Assembly (NCBI RefSeq): GCF_000011565.2
Contig: NC_005861.2
Span: 806,001 to 870,000 of the forward strand
DNA length: 64,000 nucleotides
Origin: Candidatus Protochlamydia amoebophila UWE25
GTDB lineage: Bacteria > Chlamydiota > Chlamydiia > Chlamydiales > Parachlamydiaceae
Reading direction: 5' to 3'
Positions 9,577 to 19,544 of the stretch are shown here, piece after piece. Position numbers and translations under genes: made by a program. Below the pieces are notes generated by a model. The model saw nothing but the letters and a program-made list of their open reading frames with translations, searched no databases and was not told the origin of the DNA. Numbering within the stretch: position 1 is the first letter of the stretch; each line of letters begins with the position of its first letter.

Positions 9577-10157
9577 CCATCGATTTTGCATAAAAAAGCT
9601 AATTTCAATAGCTATCCAAGTTATGATAAAATATAGAACGTAATCTTAATGATCTACTAAACCTAATTCAAAAAGATGAGATAAACATTTCTAAATATCC
9701 ACCACAGATTAACAAGAACGATATTTTACGTTTTCCATTTCCCTAGCTCAAACTTCCCAATTTTTAATTATTTACCTAAAAATAGCGATGCTGATGAATT
9801 TCAATGTGATAAATAAGTGGTAATCATTTATTTACCGCTTGTTTTTCCTTTTGCAAATATTCAATTAAATATCTCCTACGAAAAAACGAAAGTTTCCCTC
9901 TAAAGTCTCCCTCTATTGATCCAATTGAATGATTTTGAAGCAATGATTTCTAAATTTGCACACTGTTTAAAACTCCGATTTTTATTATGTAATTTTGAAT
10001 TTCAGATTTAAAAATATCACTTCATTATCTATGATCTGACTTGCATTTTACCAAATGGCCATGCTAGAGTTTTTTTTCTACGTGCCAATCCAAATTTCCA
10101 ATAACGAAAATCTAATTGTTGTGAAGGAAATAAGAAAAACTTAACAATAGGTTAATT
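9577..10157. other. Spacer, no gene seen
   Basis: About 580 bp, AT-rich, between the IS and the coiled-coil gene. No open frame with a ribosome site and no RNA gene recognised. Confidence 0.45.
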
Positions 10158-10841
10158 ATGTACAAAAATACGACGTATAAAGAAAAATTTACCCTTCTAA
10201 AAGAGTTGTTGCCAAACGTGATTGACTCAGTAAAAAAAGATTTGAAAAATGAACATTTAAAAAAAGACTTTTATTTTGTCAAAAAGTTTTTAGGGACAAA
10301 AAACCTTAATAAGTTGACCACAGAAGAGTTAACAGAGGCTTATCAAAAAGCCATTGATGATGAGGAAAAAGGAGAAGAATTGGCAGAATTTGTGACCTCA
10401 CGTTGGCTGCTTAAAAATAGTGAGCTGTATGAATTCTTTGAGAGTCGTTTAACTGAAATTAGTCCAAATTTCACTGATTTGGAAGAATTATCTATTTCTC
10501 AAGCTCAGCCTTTAGTAGATAATGCTGTCAGTCAGTTTGGGGCACTTAAAACGTACTTATTCGCTGTTTTAAACTCAGTTGTATTTCCGAAAGAAATTTT
10601 TCAAAAACTTGAGCAATTATCCCAAAAGCAAGATGTGCAAGAAAAAGAACAAGCTCAATTAAATTTAGAGAAATTGAACGCAGATACAATGAGAAAAACT
10701 TTTACTGCTGAAATGGCTCGAGTCACAGATAAGTATGAAAAAAAATTAGCTGGAATGCAAAAAAAGTATATTGTTGATATGGAAAGTTTAAAAAAACAAA
10801 TTTCACAGCTTCAAAAGAAACTGCAAGGGAAAGAAGCTTAA
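10158..10841 (+). CDS. Hypothetical helical/coiled-coil protein coupled to tadA
   Basis: 227 residues, family not recognised. No signal peptide or membrane segment. The first 150 residues look all-helical; from about residue 155 to the end the sequence is rich in Lys, Glu and Gln with heptad-like spacing, suggesting a coiled coil. Its stop codon overlaps the tadA start (TAATG), so the two are probably co-translated. The position next to tadA near ftsH-pnp-rpsO matches conserved chlamydial surroundings, so this may be a lineage-specific core protein. Function unknown. Confidence 0.8.
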   Translation: MYKNTTYKEKFTLLKELLPNVIDSVKKDLKNEHLKKDFYFVKKFLGTKNLNKLTTEELTEAYQKAIDDEEKGEELAEFVTSRWLLKNSELYEFFESRLTEISPNFTDLEELSISQAQPLVDNAVSQFGALKTYLFAVLNSVVFPKEIFQKLEQLSQKQDVQEKEQAQLNLEKLNADTMRKTFTAEMARVTDKYEKKLAGMQKKYIVDMESLKKQISQLQKKLQGKEA

Positions 10842-11341
10842 TGAGTTTTCCTTGGACAATTCTCACGCAAAACGATGACGAACGTTTTATGTTGGAAGCC
10901 TTAAAAGAAGCGTGGAAGGCATTTAAAGCAGATGAAGTTCCTGTGGGAGCAGTCCTTGTCAAAGATAAACACATTATTGCTCGTGGTTTTAATCAAGTTG
11001 AAATGTTAAAAGATGCGACTGCCCATGCAGAAATGCTTTGTTTGACTGCAGGAGAATCGGCGCTTGACAATTGGAGGCTTTCTGAAACCACCCTTTATTG
11101 TACAGTGGAGCCGTGTAGCATGTGTGCAGGAGCGATGTTTCTAACTCGAATAAAAACTTTAGTTTGGGGGGCTCCAGATTTAAGACATGGTGCAAATGGC
11201 AGTTGGGTTAATCTCTTTGATGAAATCCATCCTACCCATGCGATCGAGATACGAAAACATGTCTTACAAAACCCCTGTGCACAAATTTTGAAAGATTTTT
11301 TTCAATTACAAAGAGAGAAAAAAAGTAGAGAAAAAAAGTAA
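10841..11341 (+). CDS. tadA: tRNA-specific adenosine deaminase TadA
   Basis: Converts A34 to inosine in tRNA-Arg(ACG), allowing wobble decoding of CGN codons. The zinc site is complete: HAE at residues 62-64 and PCSMC at 91-95 (Cys92, Cys95). 166 residues, within the family range. The start ATG overlaps the preceding stop. In C. trachomatis the homologue also follows rpsO, which supports orthology. Confidence 0.95.
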   Translation: MSFPWTILTQNDDERFMLEALKEAWKAFKADEVPVGAVLVKDKHIIARGFNQVEMLKDATAHAEMLCLTAGESALDNWRLSETTLYCTVEPCSMCAGAMFLTRIKTLVWGAPDLRHGANGSWVNLFDEIHPTHAIEIRKHVLQNPCAQILKDFFQLQREKKSREKK

Positions 11342-11380
11342 GGATAAAACTTCTTTACATAAAATTAAGTGATATAAAAA

Positions 11381-11638
11381 ATGAGTTTGTGGAAGGAAAT
11401 AGAAAAAATTTTGCAGGAAATGGTGGAAGGGCAGCGAAAAACTCTTTTGAATTGTGGTCAAAGGATCATTCCATTTTTGACAACGGACGATATTTTGCAG
11501 CCTAATGATTTTGCTGAATTAGAAAATAATCCCTGCTTTCGCTATGAAGAAGGGATTTTAGCTGGGATTCTTAGTGTTCAAACAGCATTGAGGGCTAATC
11601 AATCAGAAATTTCAGAGAAGATTAATGGAAAAATTTGA
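11381..11638 (+). CDS. Small hypothetical protein downstream of tadA
   Basis: 85 residues with no signal peptide or membrane helix. It begins with an amphipathic stretch (SLWKEIEKILQEMVEGQRKT), has a central DDILQPNDFAELENNPCFRYEEG, then a helix. Family not recognised, but the position after tadA and the regular amino-acid composition suggest a real gene. Its 3' end overlaps the convergent OTU gene by 17 bp, so the two transcripts would be antisense at their ends. Confidence 0.7.
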   Translation: MSLWKEIEKILQEMVEGQRKTLLNCGQRIIPFLTTDDILQPNDFAELENNPCFRYEEGILAGILSVQTALRANQSEISEKINGKI

Positions 11639-12809
11639 AATGGTTGCCATTGACATAAGCGAGAGTAAGAATAGGGTATTTGGATTCGGAGGGGTTAAGA
11701 ATTTGTCTCATTTCGTCAGCTGTATTAAAATTAAAAATAATTTCGATTGGAATTTTATAAATCATTGCTAAAGCATGCACATGTGCAGTTCCACAATAAA
11801 ATTGATCTTTAGAGGATTTGTTAATATACTCTTCTGGATCATATCCTCCTATTTTTTGATCATTCAATTCTTGTATCGAGCTGTACAAAATTTTTAAATG
11901 TTCTCTTTTCTCTTTTAACTCCTGAGTTCGATCTCCAGCAGATTTTTCTAATTTAGCGATATCCTCTTTAATAATTGCAATAACACATTGAGTATCAATA
12001 ATTTTCCTTTCAATAATTTCATTGTGATCAGTCATGCTTCCCAGCAGAGGTAACATGGCTTCTTCAGTGTTCTCATGCAGATAAATAGCAGCTTGAGCTC
12101 TTAAATGAGCGCTTGGTTCTTTTAGTAAAGCTTCTTCTTTTCCTAAATCTTTTGTTAATTGTTGAGGGTCAATATCCCAATTTAATTGATTTAAAATTTC
12201 AGGTTTTTTGTATGTGAGCTTTATTCCTATGGCGATAGCACTGAATAGACAATTACCATTATCTGGAACGTCAATTGTTGAGGAATGGGCAAAAGGCCCT
12301 TCTGTCTTCGGACTTATTTCCTGAGATGCATCTAATCCGATTAGCCTATTTTCGCCACTGTTTGGCGAGTTTGTATCTACTAAGTTTGTATCTACTACTA
12401 GTTCTCTTGAAGGTGGTGTGCCATCCCATGAACTATTCCTTAGTCGATTAATTCCACCTTCTAAAGTATTAAAATCGTTTGGTTTCGCAAAATCTTCTTT
12501 TACTAAAGGAGGAGGTATTAAAGTTTGCTTAGGAATAGCGGTTTCTTCTAAATGAGTACGCTGTAAGATTTCAACTACTTTTACAGTTGGATTGTTTGGC
12601 GGAATGGAAGTTAAAGCAAAGGCTTGAGAAGTACTTTCTGGTTTAGTATTTTCTTTTTTAAAAACACGTTGTAAAATAGCTAAAATCCTTTGGGAGGTGC
12701 TCAAGATTCTAGTCCATATTCTTCCTAGCCAGTTAGAGATTTTTTCTTTAAAAGATAATGAAGGAAGTTGTCGAAGAGAATGATTAATTAAATCAATAAT
12801 ATTCTTCAT
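11622..12809 (-). CDS. OTU-like cysteine protease (probable deubiquitinase, candidate effector)
   Basis: 395 residues. The C-terminal half is an OTU fold: DNGNCLFSAIAIG gives Asp183 and catalytic Cys187; FYCGTAHVHALAMIYKIPIE matches the conserved central OTU region; and NGNHFKFFH at the very end gives His390. Between the Cys box and the central region there is an extra charged helical stretch of roughly 60 residues. The N-terminal 150 residues are low-complexity and Pro/Ser/Thr-rich, with two basic amphipathic helices near the start. There is no Sec signal, as expected for a type III effector, but secretion is inference. OTU enzymes cleave ubiquitin chains, and a chlamydial OTU is known to act on host ubiquitin. 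The gene has no strong ribosome site. Confidence 0.87.
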   Translation of the reverse strand: MKNIIDLINHSLRQLPSLSFKEKISNWLGRIWTRILSTSQRILAILQRVFKKENTKPESTSQAFALTSIPPNNPTVKVVEILQRTHLEETAIPKQTLIPPPLVKEDFAKPNDFNTLEGGINRLRNSSWDGTPPSRELVVDTNLVDTNSPNSGENRLIGLDASQEISPKTEGPFAHSSTIDVPDNGNCLFSAIAIGIKLTYKKPEILNQLNWDIDPQQLTKDLGKEEALLKEPSAHLRAQAAIYLHENTEEAMLPLLGSMTDHNEIIERKIIDTQCVIAIIKEDIAKLEKSAGDRTQELKEKREHLKILYSSIQELNDQKIGGYDPEEYINKSSKDQFYCGTAHVHALAMIYKIPIEIIFNFNTADEMRQILNPSESKYPILTLAYVNGNHFKFFH

Positions 12810-13052
12810 AATTTTTACTTTTTTTAGTTTTATTATAATACTTATTTAATTAAATAAATTAAACTTCTTATAAAGATTTGGTAAAGAGCTTATACGATTG
12901 GGACATTATTTTTAAGAGAAAAAAAGATTGTCATTTTTAGAAGGAATCTTTATTCTTATAGATTTCCATTGGTCAAAAAGGAATTTATGAGGGCTTGTTT
13001 TTTTTCCAATGAACACTAATTTTATTAACGTTTCTCTTTGAGGAGTCTTATA

Positions 13053-13406
13053 ATGAAAAAGAATACCCATCCCCAGTATCAAAAAGTTTTGTTTATTGAT
13101 TCTGCTTCTGGACATCGCTTTGTATGTGGGTCAACTTTAAAGCCTGATGCAACTGAAAAGTTTGAAGGTGTAGAATATCCGGTTAGCTATTTATCAATTT
13201 CTTCTTCGTCTCACCCATTTTTTACAGGCAGTAAGCAATTGGTTGACTCTGAAGGACGTGTTGAGAAATTTAAGAAGCGTTTTGAACGTAAAAAAGAAGC
13301 TTCTCCAGCTGATACGCCACCTGAATCTGATTCAACAACTGAAAACGCATCTGTTGAGAAAAAAGCAGAGAAGAAACGCGTTACAGCAAAGGGCTCGAAA
13401 AAATAA
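13053..13406 (+). CDS. rpmE2: 50S ribosomal protein L31, type B
   Basis: Ribosomal protein at the central protuberance that bridges the subunits. [18 protein letters not shown] is the L31 signature, and the absence of a CxxC pair marks the zinc-free type B form. I chose ATG 13053, because AGGAG at 13041-13045 is 7 bases upstream; an in-frame TTG at 13038 lies before that site. 117 residues, longer than the usual 80-90, owing to a Lys/Glu/Ala/Ser-rich tail of about 40 residues. First gene of the rpmE2-prfA-prmC-ffh block. Confidence 0.93.
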   Translation: MKKNTHPQYQKVLFIDSASGHRFVCGSTLKPDATEKFEGVEYPVSYLSISSSSHPFFTGSKQLVDSEGRVEKFKKRFERKKEASPADTPPESDSTTENASVEKKAEKKRVTAKGSKK

Positions 13407-13633
13407 ATTTTTTGAAAAATCTGGTGTCAAAATAATTATTTATTAGTCAATTAAACTGTTTATTAAAGTTATGCCCAAATTCAAACTTATTTCTAATAGC
13501 AGTGTTTGATTACCAGATTTTTTAATTCTAATTTTGATGTTTCCGTTTCAGTTTAAATCTAAGAGAGAGGTTTTTTGATCAGATAATTTCTAAGAAAACA
13601 TTCTCAGCTTCATAAGGAATAAAAAGTATTTTG

Positions 13634-14710
13634 ATGGAAAAAAAAGTTCATGAACTTTTGGAACGTTTAGCAGAAGTTGAAGAAGTTCTTGGAAACCCTC
13701 ATGTTTATGATGATCAAAAAAAATATCGAGCTTTAACGCAAGAACATGCCTATTTAAATAATTTGAAAAAATCTTGGGATGAGAAGAAAGATTTAGAAAA
13801 GCAATTAGAAGATAATCAAGAATTGCTTAAAATTGAAAAAGATTTAGAATTTGCGGAAGTGTTAAAAGATGATATTCGTCAACTTCAATCTCGTGTGCAA
13901 GAGTTACAACTTCTTATTGAAAATTTACTTGTTCCACCCGATCCTTTAGATAACCGTCCCTCAATTATTGAGCTCAGAGCAGGAACAGGCGGAGATGAAG
14001 CTGCTTTATTTGTGGGTGACTGTGTAAGAATGTACAAGCTCTTTGCAGATCGTAAAGGGTGGCGTTATGAGTTACTCTCTTGCACTCCTTCTGAAATGGG
14101 AGGATTTAAAGAGTATGTAATGGTTTTGTCTGGCGAGAATGTTTATCGTTTTATGCAATATGAAGCTGGAACTCATCGTGTACAAAGAGTTCCTGCAACT
14201 GAAGCTCAAGGACGTGTGCATACTTCAGCCATTACGATTGCCGTTTTACCTGAACCGGATGAAAATGAAGAAATTGATTTGGATGAGAAAGATTTAAGAA
14301 TTGATACTTACCGATCTTCGGGTGCAGGAGGTCAGCATGTCAATACAACAGACAGCGCTGTCCGCATTACCCACGTTCCATCTGGTATTGTTGTTTATTG
14401 TCAAGAAGAACGTAGCCAGCATAAGAATAAAGACAAGGCGATGCGCCTTTTGAAGGCTAAAATGGCCGAAATCGAGCAACAAAAAAAACAACAAGAACTC
14501 GCCAGTACTAGAGCCCAACAAGTGGGATCGGGTGATCGCTCCGAACGAATTCGTACCTATAATTTTCCTCAAAATCGAATTACAGATCATCGAATCAATT
14601 TAACAAAATACAATTTAGATTATGTAATAAACGGAGATCTTGAAGAAATCACTTCAGCTCTTGTGGCTTATTTTCATCAGGAAAAGCTAAAAACAAGTAG
14701 AGAAGAATGA
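13634..14710 (+). CDS. prfA: Peptide chain release factor 1
   Basis: Recognises UAA and UAG and triggers hydrolysis of peptidyl-tRNA. The stop-codon recognition tripeptide lies in [17 protein letters not shown] (PAT), and the catalytic GGQ in [10 protein letters not shown], with Gln at residue 234. 358 residues from ATG 13634; an in-frame TTG one codon earlier sits slightly closer to the AAGGA site at 13614. Overlaps prmC by 4 bp (ATGA), and PrmC is the enzyme that methylates this GGQ glutamine. Confidence 0.97.
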
Positions 14711-15558
14711 CCTCTATTTTGGAGGGACTAACATTTTTAACGCACGAATTAGCAAAAAAAGATAAAAGCCTAGCTAAGCGAGAAGCTCAAGATTTACTTG
14801 GCTCTATTCTCAAATGCGATCGTTCAACTCTTTATACTCGGCATTCTCAAGACTTGAGTTTAGAGGAATGGCAGACTTGTCAAAATTATTTAAAAAGACG
14901 CATGAAGGGAGAGCCTTTAGCTTATATCCAAGGGAGCATTGATTTTTATGGCTGTTCTATCCAAGTTAACCCTTTCGTCTTAATTCCTCGGCAAGAAACA
15001 GAAATTTTAGTAGATAAAATTTCTACTTATCTATCTCATCAAAAAAAATTAAGTGGAAAAATTCTTTGGGACTTGTGTTCGGGATCTGGCTGTATAGGAA
15101 TTGCTTTAAAAAAGAAATTTCCTCAATTACATGTCATTTCGAGTGATTTATCTTCTGCCGCATTATCATTAGCGCGTTCGAATGCACAGGATAATCAGGT
15201 GGAAGTAGAGTTTTTACAAGGCGATTTACTCGAGCCGTTTGAAGGGCGTAGAGCGCATTTTATTATTTGTAATCCTCCTTACATTTCTGAAGCAGAGTTT
15301 AAAGATTTAGATTTAGAGGTGAAAGAGTTTGAACCTAAAATGGCGCTTGTAGGTGGAGAAACTGGTTTAGAAATTTACCAACGACTTGCAGAGATACTTC
15401 CTAATTATCTTTATCCTCATGCCAAAATTTGGTTTGAAATTGGCTATAAGCAAGGAGATTCTTTAAAGAAAATTTTCAAAAGCTCATATTGGAAAAGAGC
15501 CTTTCTTGAAAATGATTGGGCCGGCCATCATCGCTTCTTTTTCCTTGAAAATGAATGA
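14707..15558 (+). CDS. prmC: Release factor glutamine methyltransferase PrmC/HemK
   Basis: N5-glutamine methyltransferase that modifies the GGQ of RF1/RF2 using S-adenosylmethionine. The SAM loop [13 protein letters not shown] and the catalytic NPPYIS motif are present, and the N-terminal helical substrate domain precedes them. 283 residues, normal. Overlap with prfA couples modifier and target. Confidence 0.96.
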
Positions 15559-15795
15559 TTTTTTGAGTATCCTACTTACCTTTGAGAATTAAGTCCTAAA
15601 GTGGCGACTGAATTAATGAGAATTTTTTGTTTTAAATTCGTATGAGAATAAGTCTTGAACGGTGTGGAAGGTTTGCAAAGGACTGTCTTTACCTTTAAAA
15701 GTTGCTCGTTAAGTAAAAAATGTTGCTTTAGAAGATTTTTGTTTTGATTTTTAAGAGTCTTGTTCAATGTCGATAAAAGTTGCATAGAGGATTTC
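15559..15795. other. Leader region upstream of ffh
   Basis: About 240 bp without a supported gene. It probably contains the promoter of the ffh-rpsP-trmD-rplS operon. I could not recognise a specific signal. Confidence 0.4.
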
Positions 15796-17124
15796 ATGCT
15801 AGGATCGTTAACAACACAATTACAAAATGTTTTTTCAAAGTTGAGCGGGAAAAAGCGTTTGACTGAAGAAAATATTTCTGATGCTGTTAACGAAGTTCGA
15901 TTAGCGTTATTAGAAGCAGATGTTAACTATGGAGTCACTAAAACGCTGGTCAAGAGACTCAAAGAACAGTCTTTGGGAGAGCAAGTTATCAAATCTGTCA
16001 CACCTGGGCAACAGTTTATTAAAATTGTGCATGATGAGCTAGTGGCTTTAATGGGTGGTGAAGAAGCGACGCTTCATTTAGAAGGAAAACCTGCTGTCAT
16101 TATGTTATGTGGTTTACAAGGAGCAGGTAAAACGACTCATTGTGCTAAATTAGCGAAATATCTGAAAAAAAAGGGATTATGTAAAAATCCTCTCTTGGCA
16201 GCTTGTGACTTACAAAGGCCTGCAGCTGTTGAACAATTAAAAACTTTAGGGCAACAAATTCATGTCCCTGTTTTTACAATTGTGGGCGAAAAAGATCCTG
16301 TCCGCATTGCAAAAGATGCTTTAAAGCATGCACAAGAAGCACAGCATGATCTTCTGATTGTGGATACGGCTGGTCGGCTGCATGTCGACAATGAGTTGAT
16401 GACACAATTAGAAAAAATAAAAGAAGTTTTAAATCCAGGTGAGATACTTTTCGTTGCTAATGCGACAACTGGGCAAGATGCCGTTAATGTTGCAACAGAG
16501 TTTAGTAAACGAATAGAAGTATCTGGAACAATTTTGACTATGTTAGATGGTAATGCCCGAGGAGGAGCTGCGATATCCATTCGAGAAGTAACGGGAAAAC
16601 CGTTAAAATTCGAAGGGATTGGCGAGAAAGTTGATGATCTTCAATTATTCAATCCTAATTCGATGGCTGATCGTATTTTAGGAATGGGTGATACCATTAA
16701 TTTAGTCAAAAAAGCTCAAGAACATATTAACGAAGAAGAAGCTCAAAAGCTCGAACAAAAAATTCGTTCGGCAACTTTTACTTATGATGATTATTTGAAA
16801 CAAATTCAAACAGTCAAAAAGATGGGCTCTATCAAAAGTTTATTGGGTATGCTACCTGGAATGAATCAATTTCCTGCAATGGATTTTGATGAGAAAGAAT
16901 TTTTTAAAGTTGAAGCGATGATCTTGTCCATGACTCGTGAAGAGAGGACGGAAAAAAGTGAATTAACAACCTCGAGACGTAAGCGCCTTGCTCAAGGAAG
17001 TGGAACTAAAATTGAAGATGTTAATAAACTAGTTAAATCGTTTAAACAAGCGAAGCAATTTTTTAAAAATATGCCAAATATGAAACAATTAGAAAAGATG
17101 ATGGGAGGATCCCTATGGCGTTAA
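15796..17124 (+). CDS. ffh: Signal recognition particle protein Ffh
   Basis: GTPase of the SRP that binds signal sequences and delivers ribosomes to FtsY at the membrane. N domain, then G domain with G1 GLQGAGKTT, DTAGRLH and TTGQDAVN, then a Met-rich M domain (KMGSIKSLLGMLPGM and beyond). Start at ATG 15796 with AGAGG 5 bases before it; 442 residues. The last 10 bases overlap rpsP, whose ribosome site GGGAGGA lies inside ffh. Confidence 0.97.
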   Translation: MLGSLTTQLQNVFSKLSGKKRLTEENISDAVNEVRLALLEADVNYGVTKTLVKRLKEQSLGEQVIKSVTPGQQFIKIVHDELVALMGGEEATLHLEGKPAVIMLCGLQGAGKTTHCAKLAKYLKKKGLCKNPLLAACDLQRPAAVEQLKTLGQQIHVPVFTIVGEKDPVRIAKDALKHAQEAQHDLLIVDTAGRLHVDNELMTQLEKIKEVLNPGEILFVANATTGQDAVNVATEFSKRIEVSGTILTMLDGNARGGAAISIREVTGKPLKFEGIGEKVDDLQLFNPNSMADRILGMGDTINLVKKAQEHINEEEAQKLEQKIRSATFTYDDYLKQIQTVKKMGSIKSLLGMLPGMNQFPAMDFDEKEFFKVEAMILSMTREERTEKSELTTSRRKRLAQGSGTKIEDVNKLVKSFKQAKQFFKNMPNMKQLEKMMGGSLWR

Positions 17125-17435
17125 AAATTAGACTGCGACAGCATGGTCGCACAAATCGTTCATTCTTTCGTTTAGTTGTGACCGATGCTCGTTCACCAAG
17201 AGATGGAAAGTATGTCGAAGCCCTCGGTTGGTACAATCCAGTCGAAGCTGAAGATGATAAGAAATTATTTTTTAAAGCTGATCGTATTCAGCATTGGCTT
17301 AATTTAGGAGCTGAATTAACAGAAAGTGCTGCTTCTTTGATTAAGAAAACTTCTCCAGAAATTATTCGTGCTCAAACAGAGAAAAAATTAAACTCTCTCG
17401 CAAAGGCAGCAACAAAACGAAAAAAAAAGGACTAA
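17115..17435 (+). CDS. rpsP: 30S ribosomal protein S16
   Basis: Assembly protein of the 30S body. ALKIRLRQHGRTNRSFFRLV and DARSPRDGKYVEALGWYNP are the S16 core. 106 residues with a Lys-rich tail. Translationally coupled to ffh by a 10-bp overlap and followed 6 bp later by trmD, the conserved bacterial order. Confidence 0.97.
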   Translation: MALKIRLRQHGRTNRSFFRLVVTDARSPRDGKYVEALGWYNPVEAEDDKKLFFKADRIQHWLNLGAELTESAASLIKKTSPEIIRAQTEKKLNSLAKAATKRKKKD

Positions 17436-17441
17436 ATTTAG

Positions 17442-18110
17442 GTGATCGTTGATATTTTGTCTCTTTTCCCAGGGTATTTTAAAGGGCCTTTCGATGAAAG
17501 TATCCTTAAACGGGCCCAAGAAAAGGGACTATTAACGATTCGCTTAACTGATATACGGGATTTTGCTGATAATCGCTTTCATCGCGTAGACGATAGACCT
17601 TATGGAGGTGGGCCTGGAATGGTCATGATGCCGCAGCCAGTTACAATGGCCATTCAACATGTGAAAACTCCAGAAGCGAAAGTCATTTATTTGTCCCCCC
17701 AAGGGAGAACATTAAATGCAGTTAAATGTCGACAACTAGCCTTGGAAAAGCATCTTATTCTTTTATGTGGTCACTATGAAGGAATAGATCAGCGCGTTTT
17801 AGATGAAGAAGTAGACGAAGAAATTAGTATTGGAGATTACGTCTTGACTAACGGTTGTTTAGCAGCTATTGTTCTTCTAGATGCTTTTTCCCGCTTTATT
17901 CCAGGTGTATTAGGCCATCCTTCAGCGGCAGCAGAAGATTCTTTTGAAGGAGGGTTATTAGATTATCCTCACTACACAAGACCCGAAGTTTTTCAAGGGT
18001 GTTCTGTACCAAATGTTTTGTTAAGTGGGAATCATCAAGAAATTGCCAAGTGGCGTCATGAGCAAGCGCTAAAAAAGACGCAAGAGATAAGACCAGATTT
18101 GCTTGCTTAA
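17442..18110 (+). CDS. trmD: tRNA (guanine-N1)-methyltransferase TrmD
   Basis: Methylates G37 of tRNAs reading CNN codons to prevent frameshifting. SPOUT fold with a trefoil knot: LCGHYEGIDQRVLDEEVDEE and SIGDYVLTNGCLAAIVLLDA. GTG start at 17442. 222 residues, slightly short compared with the usual 230-250, with the C-terminal domain (WRHEQALKKT) still present. Lies between rpsP and rplS. Confidence 0.96.
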   Translation: MIVDILSLFPGYFKGPFDESILKRAQEKGLLTIRLTDIRDFADNRFHRVDDRPYGGGPGMVMMPQPVTMAIQHVKTPEAKVIYLSPQGRTLNAVKCRQLALEKHLILLCGHYEGIDQRVLDEEVDEEISIGDYVLTNGCLAAIVLLDAFSRFIPGVLGHPSAAAEDSFEGGLLDYPHYTRPEVFQGCSVPNVLLSGNHQEIAKWRHEQALKKTQEIRPDLLA

Positions 18111-18207
18111 TTGAGTCAAAAACTTAAAAATGGTTTGCATAACATCGGTTGAAAAAAATAAACCTTTTCAAACGAAGTAAAAGAGTGAAATTTAGGAGAA
18201 ATTGATC

Positions 18208-18609
18208 ATGAGTCGATCTGCTATCATAGAAAAATTGCAAAACGAACAAATGAAAAAGGATATTACTCCTTTCCGCATTGGCGATACAGTTCGTGTGCAC
18301 ATTCGCATTATTGAAGGCGATAAAGAAAGAACACAGGTTTTTGCCGGGACAGTCATTGCTCGCAAAGGACAAGGCCTTTCTGAAACATTTTCTGTTCACC
18401 GTGTTGCTTACGGCGAAGGAATGGAACGGGTGTTTATGTTACATAGCCCTCGTATTGCAAAAATTGAAGTTATTAAAGAAGGTGATGTTCGTCGTAGCAA
18501 ACTTTATTATTTGCGCGGAACATCTGGTAAAGCCTCTAAAGTTAAGGCTCGGCTTGGAGCTCGTCGTTCAAGCAACGCTGTGACTAAACAAATCGTGAGC
18601 GCAGAATAA
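18208..18609 (+). CDS. rplS: 50S ribosomal protein L19
   Basis: Large-subunit protein at the 30S-50S interface. [20 protein letters not shown] and the [16 protein letters not shown] region are diagnostic. I chose ATG 18208, which has AGGAG 9 bases upstream; an in-frame TTG two codons earlier is less likely. 133 residues with a basic tail. Confidence 0.97.
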   Translation: MSRSAIIEKLQNEQMKKDITPFRIGDTVRVHIRIIEGDKERTQVFAGTVIARKGQGLSETFSVHRVAYGEGMERVFMLHSPRIAKIEVIKEGDVRRSKLYYLRGTSGKASKVKARLGARRSSNAVTKQIVSAE

Positions 18610-18724
18610 CTATTCAGTGATTTACAAATATAATCAGAGAGTTGAATTTTGCTTTGGCAAAAGCATCTTTCTGATTTGAAAAAAAATAATTTATCAATTC
18701 ACTGCCTTTTACAATTGACTTCTT

Positions 18725-19393
18725 ATGCCTGATTTAATTTCAACAGAAGAGTTAACTCGCTTAGAACACATGATTGTGTATGAAAAGCGAGCTTTTTCGC
18801 AAGGGTATCAACTGATTGCAGGAATTGATGAAGCGGGAAGAGGGCCTTTAGCTGGTCCTGTCGTTGCCGCTGCTTGTATTCTCCCTAAAGGGCTTCTGGT
18901 GCCTCAGATAAATGATAGTAAAAAATTATCTCCAAAGGTTAGAGAACGTCTATTTGAACGTTTAACAACCGATTCTGCAGTTCGATATGGAATAGGCATT
19001 ATTGGTCAAGCGGAGATAGATCGAGTAAATATTTATCAAGCCACTATTCTAGCTATGTTAATGGCTATTCAACAGCTTCCTGTTACACCTGATTATGTAT
19101 TAGTAGATGGAATGAATTTGCCCCATCCGGATTTACCCTGCCTCAAAATTATCAAAGGAGATCAACTCTCTCAATCGATTGCGGCTGCTTCAATCATTGC
19201 CAAAGAAACCAGAGATCGATTGATGTGTCAATATCATCGAGAATGGCCTGGTTATGGATTTAACCAACATAAAGGATATGCCACTGAGCTTCATTTAGAA
19301 GCTTTATTTAAACAAGGCCCCTGCCCCATCCATCGTCGTTCCTTTGATCCCATTAAATCCATGCTTGAAGTCGAAATAGCTGATGATTTTTAA
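18725..19393 (+). CDS. rnhB: Ribonuclease HII
   Basis: Removes RNA from RNA-DNA hybrids and single ribonucleotides from [24 protein letters not shown] carries the first catalytic Asp-Glu, DYVLVDGMN the next Asp, and [21 protein letters not shown] the rest of the site. 222 residues. No clear ribosome site. A second family member, RNase HIII, is at 42889-43812, so the organism has two non-RnhA type enzymes. Confidence 0.96.
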
Positions 19394-19544
19394 GTTGCTA
19401 TTTTATAGCTCACATTCAGTCACTATTTTAAAAATTAATATGCAGAGAACGTTATTTTTTCTTGTTAATATTACATAACTATTTAGTATTCAATGATAAA
19501 TGATTTAAAAAATTCAAAAACAAATAATAAAGGAAAAAAGGTTT

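Noticed and set aside
15576-15797. 73-codon minus-strand frame upstream of ffh
   Set aside because: Composition is Leu/Lys/Asn-rich as expected for random AT-rich frames; no start signal and it runs into the ffh start.
18124-18399. 91-codon frame on the minus strand over rplS
   Set aside because: Antisense to the conserved L19 coding sequence, with low-complexity Phe/Asn-rich content and no ribosome site of note.
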